From positions 1 through 64,000 of the forward strand of contig QUJA01000003.1 in the NCBI GenBank assembly GCA_003480425.1: a stretch of 64,000 nt of DNA, given 5' to 3'. The stretch is from Firmicutes bacterium AM31-12AC. Its GTDB lineage: Bacteria; Bacillota; Clostridia; Lachnospirales; Lachnospiraceae. Of this stretch, positions 1 through 9,278 are shown in pieces. The position numbers and the translations under genes are program-made. Numbering within the stretch: position 1 is the first letter of the stretch; each line of letters starts with the position of its first letter. Under the pieces are notes generated by a model. That model was not told where the DNA came from, ran no database searches, and saw only the letters and a program-made list of their open reading frames with translations.

Positions 1-68
<68 letters not shown>

Positions 69-243
69 AGTGTTTGTTCTAGTCAAGATTAACTCTAGCT
101 AATCTATCCCTTTACTGTTGTTTGGTTTGTTATAAACCATTCTTAAAAATGTTTCTCTTAAAGAAATTTTCAAGGATCTGTTGTCTATTGTTTAGTTATC
201 AATGTTCTTTGTTTTTGTTGTCGTCTCAAGCGACAGCTTTAAT

Positions 244-272
244 AGACTATCACATCTTTTGTCGTTTGTCAA
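244..272 (-). promoter_or_regulatory. rrn promoter P2 (proximal), candidate
   Basis: On the reverse strand TTGACA (267-272) is followed by a 17-nt spacer and TAGTCT (244-249). The -35 is perfect and the -10 is poor. It lies about 175 nt upstream of the 16S 5' end and in tandem with a better promoter further upstream, the usual rrn arrangement. The A/T-rich stretch from 69 to 243 would be the transcribed rrn leader; I see no credible coding region in it. Confidence 0.5.
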
Positions 273-338
273 CAACTTTTTTATTTTTCTTTATCGCTTC
301 ATTTCAGTGCCTCTCGGTCTGTCTCAGCGACGAAGACT

Positions 339-367
339 ATATTATCATTCCTATTTGTAATTGTCAA
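339..367 (-). promoter_or_regulatory. rrn promoter P1 (distal)
   Basis: The reverse strand has TTGACA (362-367), a 17-nt spacer and TAATAT (339-344), a near-consensus sigma-A promoter aimed at the 16S gene. The sequence upstream of the -35 (368-430) is A/T-rich and could act as an UP element. No other gene lies downstream on this strand before the rRNA. Confidence 0.75.
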
Positions 368-441
368 CGTTTTTCTTGCTTTTTATTTATTTCGCACAAT
401 TCAGACAATTCACGCAATTCTGACTAAAAAAGTATTCTCTA

Positions 442-583
442 GTTGCTGTTCACTCCCGTGTCAATCACTACGCTGATTGACACGGAGGATGCACGTTTTA
501 TCTTGAACGGCATCTCGACCATCGCCAAAGGCGATTTAAAATGGCGAGATGCGTTACTGGTCACAGGTACTGTGAACAGTAAC
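442..583. repeat. Family A palindromic repeat, full copy (MITE-like)
   Basis: The ends are a 12-bp inverted repeat, GTTGCTGTTCAC at 442 and GTGAACAGTAAC at 572-583, with one mismatch. Inside are further hairpins: GTGTCAATCA paired with TGATTGACAC (about 459-481), and CGCATCTCGCCATTTTAAA paired loosely with the CATCTCGACCATCGCC part. Shorter relatives lie at 8177-8226, 15123-15205 and 63660-63690. No coding content is credible. It sits between the rrn promoters and the next gene. Confidence 0.75.
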
Positions 584-704
584 CTTCTCTTAAATCTCAT
601 TTTTAATCATACGTTTATACAGTGCGTTTTTTCTTTACTTATGATATAGTTATATCAGATGTGAGATGTCTGAGCTTTATATTTTTAACAAAGGAGAATT
701 CTTT

Positions 705-1487
705 ATGAAAATGAATGAACTAGGTCTGGTCTACTTCAGCCCAACCGGAACAACAAGAAAAGTTATTATAGAGACCGCCAGAAACATCGATTTAAAATCG
801 GTATCTTACGATCTCTCTATTCACAAAGAAAAGAAACCAAATCTGCATTTCAAAAGCAACGATTTTGTTCTTTTCGGAATTCCTGTTTATGGTGGCCGTG
901 TTCCTGCCACATTTCTGGAATACTTTGAAACATTAAAGGGTGATAACACTCCTGCTGCACTGATTGCTACATACGGATGCCGCGAATACGAAGACGCGCT
1001 TTTGGAATTAAAAAACGAGGTTGAAAGTCGCGGATTCAAAGTAATCGGAGCCGGTGCCTTCCCTGTACAGCACTCCATCGTGCGCCAGATTGGAATGAGC
1101 CGACCGAACAAGGCAGACTTGAAAGTCATTGCGGATTTCGGAATCCAGTTAAACCGTAAACTTCGCAACGCTGTAGATTTTGATAATGTGGATATTCAGG
1201 TTCCAGGGAACAATCCTTATAAAAAATATGGAACAATTCCGCTCGTTCCAAAAACAGATGTGAATCTTTGTACCGAATGTAAGGCATGCGCTAAATCCTG
1301 TCCTGCCGGTGCTATTTCCATGGAAAATCCTAAAAAAACTGATAAGAAAAAATGTATTTCCTGTATGAAGTGCGTCTACTCCTGTAGAAAGAAAGCCCGC
1401 TATGTCAGCAACATGAAACTGAATATGGCACAGAAGAAACTGACTAAAATCTGCAAAAGCGATAAACAGGCAGAGATTTTCATATAA
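705..1487 (+). CDS. EFR1 family flavodoxin-ferredoxin fusion protein
   Basis: A 260-residue protein with an N-terminal flavodoxin-like domain and a C-terminal two-[4Fe-4S] ferredoxin domain, probably a cytosolic electron carrier. The FMN phosphate loop is seen in YFSPTGTTRK near residue 10. Two cluster motifs follow: CTECKACAKSCP at about 190 and CISCMKCVYSC at about 215. The start at 705 is chosen because AAGGAGAATT lies just before it; an in-frame ATG at 666 lacks a ribosome site. It appears monocistronic, with an intrinsic terminator after it. Such proteins are common in anaerobic Clostridia, but the partner is not evident here. Confidence 0.88.
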   Translation: MKMNELGLVYFSPTGTTRKVIIETARNIDLKSVSYDLSIHKEKKPNLHFKSNDFVLFGIPVYGGRVPATFLEYFETLKGDNTPAALIATYGCREYEDALLELKNEVESRGFKVIGAGAFPVQHSIVRQIGMSRPNKADLKVIADFGIQLNRKLRNAVDFDNVDIQVPGNNPYKKYGTIPLVPKTDVNLCTECKACAKSCPAGAISMENPKKTDKKKCISCMKCVYSCRKKARYVSNMKLNMAQKKLTKICKSDKQAEIFI

Positions 1488-1492
1488 CATTA

Positions 1493-1541
1493 AGTTCCGA
1501 AAAAAGAGATTAATACTCTCTTTCTTCGGAACTCTTTTTAT
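1493..1541 (+). terminator. Intrinsic terminator after the EFR1 gene
   Basis: AGTTCCGAA and TTCGGAACT pair, extended by an AAAGAG/CTCTTT inner stem, followed by a T-rich tail (1534-1541). A-rich sequence on the other side may let it also stop the convergent reverse-strand gene ending at 1598. Confidence 0.8.
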
Positions 1542-1597
1542 TTCAGCTCAAGATGATTTTACTTTAATTGCTTTTATTTTATAAAATTTTTTAGTAA

Positions 1598-3136
1598 TTA
1601 TCTTTTCACAAAGTATTCCTCATACCAAACAAGAAATGTATAGATTGTCCACACTTTTCTCCAGTTATCTGAATTTCCGCCAACATACTCATCGAAAATA
1701 GCCTGTATCTCCTCCATGTTAAAGAATTTCTCAGCTATATCGCTCTGGAATTTTTCACGCACATCTTTATTATATCTGTCATCCGCCATCCAAACACGAA
1801 TAGGTACGATAAATCCTAATTTCTTACGGAAAGCAATTTCCTCCGGAAGAACTTTTGCTGCTGCTGTACGGAATGCAACTTTATTCTGTTCTTCGTTCAC
1901 TTTGTAATGAGATGGCATTCTGGATGCAATGTCAAAAATTCTTCTATCTGTCAATGGCATACGAACTTCCAGACCTGCAGCTGTACTCATCTTATCTACA
2001 TTAAGATAAATATCTCCCTCTAACCAAATCTGAATATCAACATCTGACATTTTTGTAAGCGGATCCAGTCCTTCTGTTTCTTCATAAATACCTGCTGCCA
2101 GTTCGATTGGAAGTACATCTGGATCATATTTCTTCAGAATACGCTTTTTCTCATCCTCTTTCATAATGTTCGTATTTCCAACATAAAATGTTTTCAGATT
2201 GTCGCCATATCTTTCCGCATTACGATACATATTGTATCCGCCGAAAAATTCATCCGCTCCTTCTCCTGAATAACAAATATCTGTATGTTCTGCTGTTGCT
2301 CTGCATCCAAGTGCAAATGCAATTGCTGAAGCATCTCCAAGCGGCTGCTCCATATTATACATTACCCAAGGTACAATATCAAAATATGCCTCCGGTGTAA
2401 TTCTGCAACGGCTGTTTTCTCTTCCTAAAATATCTGCTGTTTCTTTCGCTAATGGTGACTCATCAAAACGTGCTTCATCATATCCACAAGAATCCGACAT
2501 TTTTACATCCGACATTGCAAGTACATAAGAAGAATCCACTCCGCCCGACAAAAATGACTCTGCTTTTTCATCTGCTGTTTTTACTTCCGGCATAATTTCT
2601 TTCAGCGTAGAATGAATCTCATTTGCCCAATCTTCCAATGATTTACTCTCATCCGGATGGAATTCTGGTTTCCAATATCTCTCTATTTTCATTTTTCCGT
2701 TCTGCCAGATTAAATATCTTCCAGGCAGCAATTTCTTAACACCTTTGAAAAATGTATTCTCTCCTGCAACATAAGTCAGAGATAAATACAATTGTAACAT
2801 TTCTTCATTCAATTCTTTTACAAAACCAGGTTTCTCCATAATCTGACTGATCATTGTACCATACAGAAGTTGTCCGTCTGCTGTCTCATAATAGTAGAAT
2901 GGTTTTGTTCCAAACTGATCACGAAGACAGAATAATTTTTTCTCTTCTTCATCCCACAATGCAAATGCGAACATTCCATGCATATGATCGGCCATCTCAC
3001 ATCCCCATGTCTGATATGCACGAATTAAAATTTCTTCCTCTCTTGCCTCTCTTTTTAATGAAGCATCGATATTCAGTTCTTTGCACAGAGCCTCCCAATT
3101 ACGGATATGTCCTCTGTATTCTTTTACGATTATCAT
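1598..3136 (-). CDS. Asparagine synthase-like protein with truncated glutaminase domain
   Basis: A 512-residue AsnB relative. The synthetase half is intact: the PP-loop SGGVDSS lies at residues 197-203 and the conserved SGEGADEFFGGY at about 300. The amidotransferase half is incomplete. It begins where normal AsnB proteins are already about 80 residues in, so the catalytic Cys after the initiator Met and the RGPD region are absent. The start at 3136 follows GAAAGGAGAGG at good spacing; an in-frame ATG at 3157 precedes that site. About 60 nt upstream separate it from radA, with no leftover coding sequence. It may use free ammonia or activate another carboxylate. Function beyond ATP-dependent amidation is uncertain. 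Confidence 0.8.
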   Translation of the reverse strand: MIIVKEYRGHIRNWEALCKELNIDASLKREAREEEILIRAYQTWGCEMADHMHGMFAFALWDEEEKKLFCLRDQFGTKPFYYYETADGQLLYGTMISQIMEKPGFVKELNEEMLQLYLSLTYVAGENTFFKGVKKLLPGRYLIWQNGKMKIERYWKPEFHPDESKSLEDWANEIHSTLKEIMPEVKTADEKAESFLSGGVDSSYVLAMSDVKMSDSCGYDEARFDESPLAKETADILGRENSRCRITPEAYFDIVPWVMYNMEQPLGDASAIAFALGCRATAEHTDICYSGEGADEFFGGYNMYRNAERYGDNLKTFYVGNTNIMKEDEKKRILKKYDPDVLPIELAAGIYEETEGLDPLTKMSDVDIQIWLEGDIYLNVDKMSTAAGLEVRMPLTDRRIFDIASRMPSHYKVNEEQNKVAFRTAAAKVLPEEIAFRKKLGFIVPIRVWMADDRYNKDVREKFQSDIAEKFFNMEEIQAIFDEYVGGNSDNWRKVWTIYTFLVWYEEYFVKR

Positions 3137-3222
3137 TTGTACCTCTCCTTTCAACATCTGATATCTTTTGATCTATATTCTAATGCGTTTCACTGACTCT
3201 TCACCCTTTATATACAATCAGC

Positions 3223-4584
3223 CTAAATCAGATTCATAGCATCATTGATTGTTTTCACTCCTATAATCTTGATTCCTTTTATTCCTTTCACCATATCTAA
3301 TGATACTTCTGGAACAACACATGTTTCAAACCCTAATTTTTTTGCCTCTGCCACTCTTTGTTCCGGCATATTGACCGCACGGACTTCTCCGCTAAGCCCT
3401 ACTTCTCCAAAAACAATCATCCGCTCATCTACCGGACGATTTTTATAGCTTGATACAATCGCCATCACAATACCAAGATCGATTGCAGGTTCATTCATCC
3501 TGATTCCACCTGCAATATTGACATATGCATCGCAATTAGCTAGGTGCAATCCTATTCTTTTTTCCAAAACAGCCATAAGCAAATTTACTCGGTTATAGTC
3601 CGTTCCTGTCGCAGTTCTTCTCGGCATTCCGAAATTGGTATCACAGACCAGTGCCTGAATCTCTATCAACAATGGACGAGTACCTTCTATTGAACATGCC
3701 ACTACTGACCCTGATGCATTTTCCGGTTTCCCGCTCAACATATATTCCGATGGATTCTCTACTTCCACCAGACCATTCTGCCGCATCTCAAAAACTCCGA
3801 TTTCGTTAGTCGAACCAAATCTGTTCTTCACTCCTCGTAAAATACGATAGGATGCATGTCTGTCTCCTTCAAAATACAGTACGGTATCCACCATATGTTC
3901 CAACACTCTCGGTCCTGCCACCGTTCCTTCTTTTGTTACATGTCCTACAATAAATATTGTAATGCCAAGACCTTTTGCCAACTGCATAAATACATTCGTA
4001 GATTCACGAACCTGCGATACACTTCCCGGTGCCGATGACACCTCTTCGCTATACATTGTCTGGATAGAATCAATCACTACAAATTCCGGTTGTTTTTTTT
4101 CGATAACATTCCTGATTGTTCCAAGATTTGTCTCACAAAACAACTTCATGTTATCTGAAAAATTCCCCATTCTGTTTGCTCTAAGTTTTATCTGCGACAG
4201 AGATTCCTCACCTGAAATATAAAGTACCTGTCTCTCCTTAGCAAGCTTCTGACAAACCTGTAATAATAATGTTGACTTTCCAATTCCCGGGTCCCCGCCG
4301 ACCAGAACAAGTGAACCCGGTACGATACCACCACCAAGCACCCTGTCAAGTTCTTTCATGCCAGTTTGAAAACGTTTCTGTTCATCTGTATTGACCTGCG
4401 ACAAAGCTACTATTTTTTTCTCTATATCCCTATCTGTCTTTACACTTGCAGACACCGATGATGCGATTACCTTTTCTTCTACAAATGTATTCCATTCTTT
4501 ACACATCGGGCATTGTCCGAGCCACTTTGTCTCTTCATGTCCACAATTTTGACAGAAAAATACTGTCTTTTTTCCTTTTGCCAC
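3223..4584 (-). CDS. radA: DNA repair protein RadA
   Basis: A 453-residue RecA-like ATPase that promotes branch migration during recombinational repair. It has the family's order of parts: an N-terminal zinc finger (CQNCGHEETKWLGQCPMC), Walker A GGDPGIGKST at about residue 95, the RadA signature KNRFG at about 250, and a C-terminal Lon-protease-like domain. Length is standard. It is followed by the asnB-like gene after about 85 nt. The gene before it ends in a terminator, so it probably has its own promoter. Confidence 0.96.
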   Translation of the reverse strand: MAKGKKTVFFCQNCGHEETKWLGQCPMCKEWNTFVEEKVIASSVSASVKTDRDIEKKIVALSQVNTDEQKRFQTGMKELDRVLGGGIVPGSLVLVGGDPGIGKSTLLLQVCQKLAKERQVLYISGEESLSQIKLRANRMGNFSDNMKLFCETNLGTIRNVIEKKQPEFVVIDSIQTMYSEEVSSAPGSVSQVRESTNVFMQLAKGLGITIFIVGHVTKEGTVAGPRVLEHMVDTVLYFEGDRHASYRILRGVKNRFGSTNEIGVFEMRQNGLVEVENPSEYMLSGKPENASGSVVACSIEGTRPLLIEIQALVCDTNFGMPRRTATGTDYNRVNLLMAVLEKRIGLHLANCDAYVNIAGGIRMNEPAIDLGIVMAIVSSYKNRPVDERMIVFGEVGLSGEVRAVNMPEQRVAEAKKLGFETCVVPEVSLDMVKGIKGIKIIGVKTINDAMNLI

Positions 4585-4601
4585 ATTTAACCTCTCTTAC
4601 C

Positions 4602-4638
4602 GAAAAAGACCGGCAAGTATTTTTCACCCGCCGGTCTC
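4602..4638 (-). terminator. Intrinsic terminator after the 137-aa gene
   Basis: On the reverse strand AGACCGGC and GCCGGTCT enclose a loop and are followed by TTTTTC. It sits just past the stop of the gene ending at 4652 and before radA. Confidence 0.8.
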
Positions 4639-4651
4639 TCCTCTTTTTATG

Positions 4652-5065
4652 CTAGCGTTTTACAACCTTCACAGCTGCACTTTCATTCGCATTCAATTCA
4701 ATACTCACGCTAAGTTTACCACTTAAATTTGTTGTCATCTTACCTGCTGAAGCTTCATCAATAAATACTTCATACTCACTATCCGGCTCAAGCTCCAATG
4801 TAAACTGTACATCTTCCGGTGCTGAAACTTCAAATTCCACTTCACGGTCTGTCTCTTTGAAATTCTCTACCGCACTTCCTGGAACTGATTCGTATACAAA
4901 CATTCCATTCTTCTCAAGTTTTGTAATCTCTGCAAATGTTTTAACTTTATAAAGATCTCCTTCAAATTCAAAATTGTCTAACTTTGTCTTTGATGTAAGT
5001 GTATAATCTCCAAAACTTAATGTTCCGTCACTTTCTGCACGTAATAATTCTTTTACTGTTGCCAT
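4652..5065 (-). CDS. Conserved Lachnospiraceae protein (often labelled endosialidase)
   Basis: A 137-residue, acidic, soluble protein without signal peptide or membrane segment. Its first part (MATVKELLRAESDGTLSFGDY) and the EKNGMFVYESVPG stretch match, from memory, a family conserved in Lachnospiraceae that databases often name endosialidase with no experimental support. The second half looks beta-rich. A good ribosome site (AGGAGGACAG) precedes the ATG. It follows clpC by about 80 nt and ends in a strong terminator. The function is unknown. Confidence 0.75.
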   Translation of the reverse strand: MATVKELLRAESDGTLSFGDYTLTSKTKLDNFEFEGDLYKVKTFAEITKLEKNGMFVYESVPGSAVENFKETDREVEFEVSAPEDVQFTLELEPDSEYEVFIDEASAGKMTTNLSGKLSVSIELNANESAAVKVVKR

Positions 5066-5143
5066 CGTTACTGTCCTCCTACGTATCTCAGATCTTCTCT
5101 GTAGTATTGCTATCTTTAGTATAATATAAGTATCGTTTTTTTT

Positions 5144-7588
5144 CTACTTTTTTGTTTCTTTTCTCTCGACTTTTATGGAATTTTTAGAAACGCCTACTGC
5201 AACCATATCACCACTTTGAATGTCTCCATTCAAAATTGCCTCTGCAAGCTTATCTTCTAATTCTGTCTGCATCGCACGTCTCAATGGTCTTGCCCCATAC
5301 TTAGCATCCGTTCCTTTTTCAACAATTAAATCCTTTGCTGAATCACGTATTGTCAAACTAATATTCAACTGTCTTTTCACACGGGCAGTAAATTCTTTGC
5401 AAAGCAATGTCACAATCTGCTTCATATCTTTCTTTTCCAATGCATGAAATACGATTACTTCATCAATTCGATTCAAAAATTCCGGACGGAAGATCATTTT
5501 CACTTCATCCATCACATTCTGTTTCATTTTCTTATAATCACTTTGTGGATCTTCTTTTGTAGCGAACCCCAGTTTCTTAGGATCAATAATAGATTTTGCC
5601 CCGGCATTAGATGTCATAATAATAACCGTGTTACTAAAATCAACCATTCTTCCCTGCGAATCTGTAATATGCCCATCATCCAACACCTGTAATAAAATGT
5701 TAAATACATCCGGATGTGCTTTTTCAATCTCATCAAAAAGAATTACTGAATATGGTTGTGTACGAACCTTGTCACTAAGCTGACCGCCTTCTTCATGTCC
5801 TACATATCCCGGAGGTGATCCAATCATCTTTGACACTGAATGCTTCTCCATATATTCTGACATATCTACACGAATCATTGCTTCTTCTTTTCCAAATAGC
5901 GCTTCTGCCAATGCTTTGGATAACTCTGTTTTTCCTACCCCGGTTGGTCCTAAGAATAAAAATGAACCAATTGGTCGTTTTGGATCTTTCAATCCAACTC
6001 TTCCTCTTTTTACTGCACGAGCTACCGCATTGACCGCTTCATCCTGGCCGACCACTCTGTGATGCAGTTCTTTTTCAAGATTATTCAATCTCTGTGTATC
6101 GCTTTGCTGTAATTTCTGTACCGGAATCTTAGACCACGATGATACAATGGCAGCAATATCTTCCACCGAAACTTCCGGATTGCTTGATGCCATCTTTTTA
6201 TCAAATCTTTTTCTTGTAGATTCAATCTTTTTCTTAAGTTCCTGCTGCTTTTTTTGAATCTTAGAAGCTTCTTCGAAGTTTCCTTCTTTAATTGCACTTT
6301 CTTTCTGAAGACCCAATTGCTTCTTCTCATCTTCCATCTCTGTCAAATGTGCCGGAACCTTATAACCTGTCAGACTTACATGTGCACAAGCTTCATCCAA
6401 TACATCAATTGCCTTATCCGGAAGATTTCGATCTGTAATATAACGTTCCGAAAGCTCCACTGCTGCCTTCAACGCTTCTTCTGTAAGCTTCACTTTATGG
6501 TGTGCTTCATACTTCGGTTGAATTCCTTTTAATATATCCAGGCACTGTTCTTTTGAAGGCTTCTCGACTGTGATCGGCTGAAATCTTCTTTCCAAAGCTG
6601 CATCTTTTTCAATGTACTTGCGATACTCTGCGATCGTAGTTGCTCCGATCAACTGCAATTCCCCACGAGCCAGTGCCGGCTTTAATATACTAGATGCATC
6701 AATTGCACCTTCTGCTCCACCAGCTCCGATCATCGTATGTAATTCATCCAAAAACAAAATAATATCTCCGTCCGCTTCGACTTCAGATATCAGCCCTTTC
6801 ATACGTTCCTCAAATTCGCCTCTGTATTTTGAGCCTGCAATCAGCCCTGGAAGATCCAATGTATAGATACGTTTTCTTTTCATCGTTTCCGGCACAATCC
6901 CTGAAGCAATCCGCTGTGCCAGGCCTTCCAGAATAGCTGTTTTACCAACTCCCGGTTCTCCAACCAGGCATGGGTTATTCTTTGTTCTTCTGCTTAATAC
7001 CTGCATAAGACGAAAAATTTCTTCTTCTCTTCCTATAATAGGATCTAATTTTCCTTCTTCTGCTTCCGCAGTCAGGTCTTTACAAAATTGTTCCACGGCT
7101 CCGCCATTTCCACGAAGTCCATCCTGCAATTCATCCTGATATGCTTTCGGGTCAACCCCTGCTGCCACAAAAATGTCTTGCATCAGCTTCTGCAAATTTA
7201 CATTCAACGTAATCAGCATCTTTGCTGCAACACAATCTAAGTCTCGTATGATCGCCACAAGAATATGTTCTGTCCCTACTATATCCATATGAAAATGTGC
7301 CGCTTCACGCGCACTGTCTTCCAATATATATTGAAATCTTGGACTTTCTTTTGGCTTCTGTCTCTTTTCTGTCTTTTTATTTGGTGCTACGAGCTCATCC
7401 ATTAATTTTAAAAGCTTCTCTTCATCTACTCCATGACCTGCCAGCACCTGCCCTGCTACACTTGCAAATTCCTGCCGCAATCCAAGAAGCAAATGTTCTG
7501 TTCCTACATAAGGATGATTTAATTTCTTTGCTGCTTTTTCTGCATTGCTAATTGCATGCTGTGCCTGTTGTGTAAATTTAATCTGCAT
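5144..7588 (-). CDS. clpC: ATP-dependent Clp protease ATP-binding subunit ClpC
   Basis: An 814-residue class I Hsp100 unfoldase that feeds substrates to ClpP. Visible parts, in order: two Clp-N repeats (1-145), first AAA+ domain with GEPGVGKT at about 215, a UVR-type coiled middle (about 415-450, [18 protein letters not shown]), and second AAA+ domain with GPTGVGKT at about 550, then the D2-small C-terminus. The usual ctsR-mcsA-mcsB genes are absent; a GntR regulator lies immediately upstream in the same direction. Length and motifs are complete. Confidence 0.96.
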   Translation of the reverse strand: MQIKFTQQAQHAISNAEKAAKKLNHPYVGTEHLLLGLRQEFASVAGQVLAGHGVDEEKLLKLMDELVAPNKKTEKRQKPKESPRFQYILEDSAREAAHFHMDIVGTEHILVAIIRDLDCVAAKMLITLNVNLQKLMQDIFVAAGVDPKAYQDELQDGLRGNGGAVEQFCKDLTAEAEEGKLDPIIGREEEIFRLMQVLSRRTKNNPCLVGEPGVGKTAILEGLAQRIASGIVPETMKRKRIYTLDLPGLIAGSKYRGEFEERMKGLISEVEADGDIILFLDELHTMIGAGGAEGAIDASSILKPALARGELQLIGATTIAEYRKYIEKDAALERRFQPITVEKPSKEQCLDILKGIQPKYEAHHKVKLTEEALKAAVELSERYITDRNLPDKAIDVLDEACAHVSLTGYKVPAHLTEMEDEKKQLGLQKESAIKEGNFEEASKIQKKQQELKKKIESTRKRFDKKMASSNPEVSVEDIAAIVSSWSKIPVQKLQQSDTQRLNNLEKELHHRVVGQDEAVNAVARAVKRGRVGLKDPKRPIGSFLFLGPTGVGKTELSKALAEALFGKEEAMIRVDMSEYMEKHSVSKMIGSPPGYVGHEEGGQLSDKVRTQPYSVILFDEIEKAHPDVFNILLQVLDDGHITDSQGRMVDFSNTVIIMTSNAGAKSIIDPKKLGFATKEDPQSDYKKMKQNVMDEVKMIFRPEFLNRIDEVIVFHALEKKDMKQIVTLLCKEFTARVKRQLNISLTIRDSAKDLIVEKGTDAKYGARPLRRAMQTELEDKLAEAILNGDIQSGDMVAVGVSKNSIKVERKETKK

Positions 7589-7658
7589 ATAACCTCCGTC
7601 TGCTTATCTATTATCTGTCTGATTCCCAGTTATCAATGTTATCCGTTACTGTCAAATT

Positions 7659-8030
7659 CTACGACTCATATTCATCCAGAATCTCATCCACCAGTTCATG
7701 GATCTCTTCTCTTGAAATCGCACGACAGCATGCTTTTGCCAAAACAATCTGCAATTGCTGACGCATCTCTTCTACTGCACGGATTTTATTCTCATCCAAA
7801 GCAATAACTGCTCCACGTCTTTTATCCAATGTAATAAAGCCTTCCTGTTTCAAAACATTATATGCCTTATTCACCGTATGCATATTAACGCCAATCGTTT
7901 CTGCAAGCTGACGCACGGAAGGAAGTGAATCCCCCTCATGAATATTCGCAGTTGCAATTCCCAGTATAACCTGATTGCGAAGCTGAATATAAATCGCTTC
8001 TTCACTGTTAAAATCAATTTCTATCAGCAT
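7659..8030 (-). CDS. GntR family (YtrA-like) transcriptional regulator
   Basis: A 123-residue regulator with an N-terminal winged helix-turn-helix (YIQLRNQVILGIATANIHEGDSLPSVRQLAETIGVN) and a short C-terminal helical tail, the architecture of the YtrA subfamily. It lacks an effector domain. It precedes clpC by 70 nt on the same strand, so the two may form an operon. YtrA-type regulators usually control adjacent ABC transporters, but none is here; the neighbour is a heat-shock unfoldase. Role in clpC control is inference. Confidence 0.85.
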   Translation of the reverse strand: MLIEIDFNSEEAIYIQLRNQVILGIATANIHEGDSLPSVRQLAETIGVNMHTVNKAYNVLKQEGFITLDKRRGAVIALDENKIRAVEEMRQQLQIVLAKACCRAISREEIHELVDEILDEYES

Positions 8031-8118
8031 CTTTCTACCTCTTTTTCTTTCGTGATATTACTGCTTTTCATATACTACGCACAGTAACTGCACAATTCTG
8101 TTATAGAAATACTAGCAC

Positions 8119-8167
8119 AAAGAGAGAATCTCTGCAAGCAATTATTCTCCTGCAGGACTCTCTCTTT
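8119..8167 (-). terminator. Stem-loop after the dapF homologue, probable terminator
   Basis: AAAGAGAGA (8119-8127) pairs with TCTCTCTTT (8159-8167), with a smaller CTGCAG-type inner pairing. The reverse-strand tail is TTTGTGC, so the U-tract is short. It lies between the dapF homologue and the gntR gene and probably separates them. Confidence 0.5.
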
Positions 8168-8176
8168 ATCCCCACT

Positions 8177-8226
8177 GTTACTGTTCACAGTTCTGTGACC
8201 AGCAACGCATCTCGCCATTTTAAATT
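8177..8226. repeat. Family A repeat, left-end fragment
   Basis: GTTACTGTTCACAG, then TGTGACCAGCAACGCATC and CTCGCCATTTTAAA, match the inner end of the 442-583 copy almost base for base. The other terminus is missing. It lies directly downstream of the dapF homologue. Confidence 0.7.
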
Positions 8227-8269
8227 AAACTTTTTTCACATAATTTTAGAATTATCCACAATGTCTTTC

Positions 8270-9121
8270 TTATACTCTCAACATTTCCGAAAATTCTGTA
8301 CTCAGCTTAATCTCTGCAATATAGAAGACATCTCCTGTGATATACACATTCCAGTCATCTGCAATTTCAACCTGAAGATCTCCACCCGGCATATGCACAA
8401 GCATCTTGTTTTCTGTCAATCCCAATTTATATGCCACTGCTGCTGCCGCGCACGCACCTGTTCCAGTCGCCATTGTATACCCCGCACCACGCTCGTATGT
8501 CTCAATTGCGATGTTATTGCGATCTGTCACCTTCATAATCTCTGTATTCACTCGTTCCGGGAAATATCTTGCACTCTCAGAATGTACACCGATTTTACAA
8601 ACCAGCTCTTTTGAAATTTCCTGCATTGGAATAACGCAATGCGGATTTCCTACTGACACACATGTTGCCGGATACAGATTGTTGCCAAATACCATATCCT
8701 CATTGATGACCTCTCTTCTTTCTCCTATTACCGGGATTTCCTCACTCACAAAGGATAATTTTCCCATAGAAATACGCAGTCTGCTTCCCTCTTCATTCAA
8801 ATATGTAATCTCTACAATACCGCCATCTGTCATCAATTCATAATTCTTTTTCTGTACATATCCTGCGTCTTTTAAATATTTTGCAAAAATACGAACTCCG
8901 TTTCCGCTCTTTTCTGCAACACTTCCGTCCGGATTCCAGATTTTCACAGCCAGATGTTCTCCCAGTAACGGGCCTTCCAAAATACCATCTGAGCCGAGCC
9001 CTACATTTCGATTACAAATCATCTTGACATTCGCTTCATTTAATTCTAATTCATTTTTATTTGGATCAAATACAAGATAATCATTTCCCAATCCGTGATA
9101 TTTTTCTAATACAATCTGCAT
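8270..9121 (-). CDS. Diaminopimelate epimerase homologue lacking both catalytic cysteines
   Basis: A 283-residue DapF-fold protein. Family landmarks are present: GLGSDGIL (41-48), NPDGS (63-67), VGNPHC (157-162) and ERGAG (210-214). DapF uses two cysteines as acid and base, in AEMCGNG and in LACGTGAC. Here these read AEKSGNG (Ser72) and MATGTGAC (Thr219). The codons AGC and ACT are clear, so it is not a frame error. It may epimerise or otherwise act on another substrate, or be impaired. No lysine genes are nearby; its divergent neighbour is an AraC regulator (157 bp apart). Confidence 0.8.
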   Translation of the reverse strand: MQIVLEKYHGLGNDYLVFDPNKNELELNEANVKMICNRNVGLGSDGILEGPLLGEHLAVKIWNPDGSVAEKSGNGVRIFAKYLKDAGYVQKKNYELMTDGGIVEITYLNEEGSRLRISMGKLSFVSEEIPVIGERREVINEDMVFGNNLYPATCVSVGNPHCVIPMQEISKELVCKIGVHSESARYFPERVNTEIMKVTDRNNIAIETYERGAGYTMATGTGACAAAAVAYKLGLTENKMLVHMPGGDLQVEIADDWNVYITGDVFYIAEIKLSTEFSEMLRV

Positions 9122-9278
9122 AATCTACTCCTCCCACATTAATATACTATTTTTCCCATGATATTTTTATTATACATAGCATTATATTTGAATAATACAA
9201 AATAACTGCTTTCTATATTGCAAATAATGCTATTTTTGTTTAATATCATATTATCGGAACATATAAAGGAGGGATGTT

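Noticed and set aside
122..427. Open frame upstream of the 16S gene
   Set aside because: It runs antisense through the rrn promoters and leader, has no ribosome site and a Cys/Phe/Leu-rich nonsense composition.
443..649. Open frame across the family A repeat
   Set aside because: It is made of the palindromic repeat and has no ribosome site or family.
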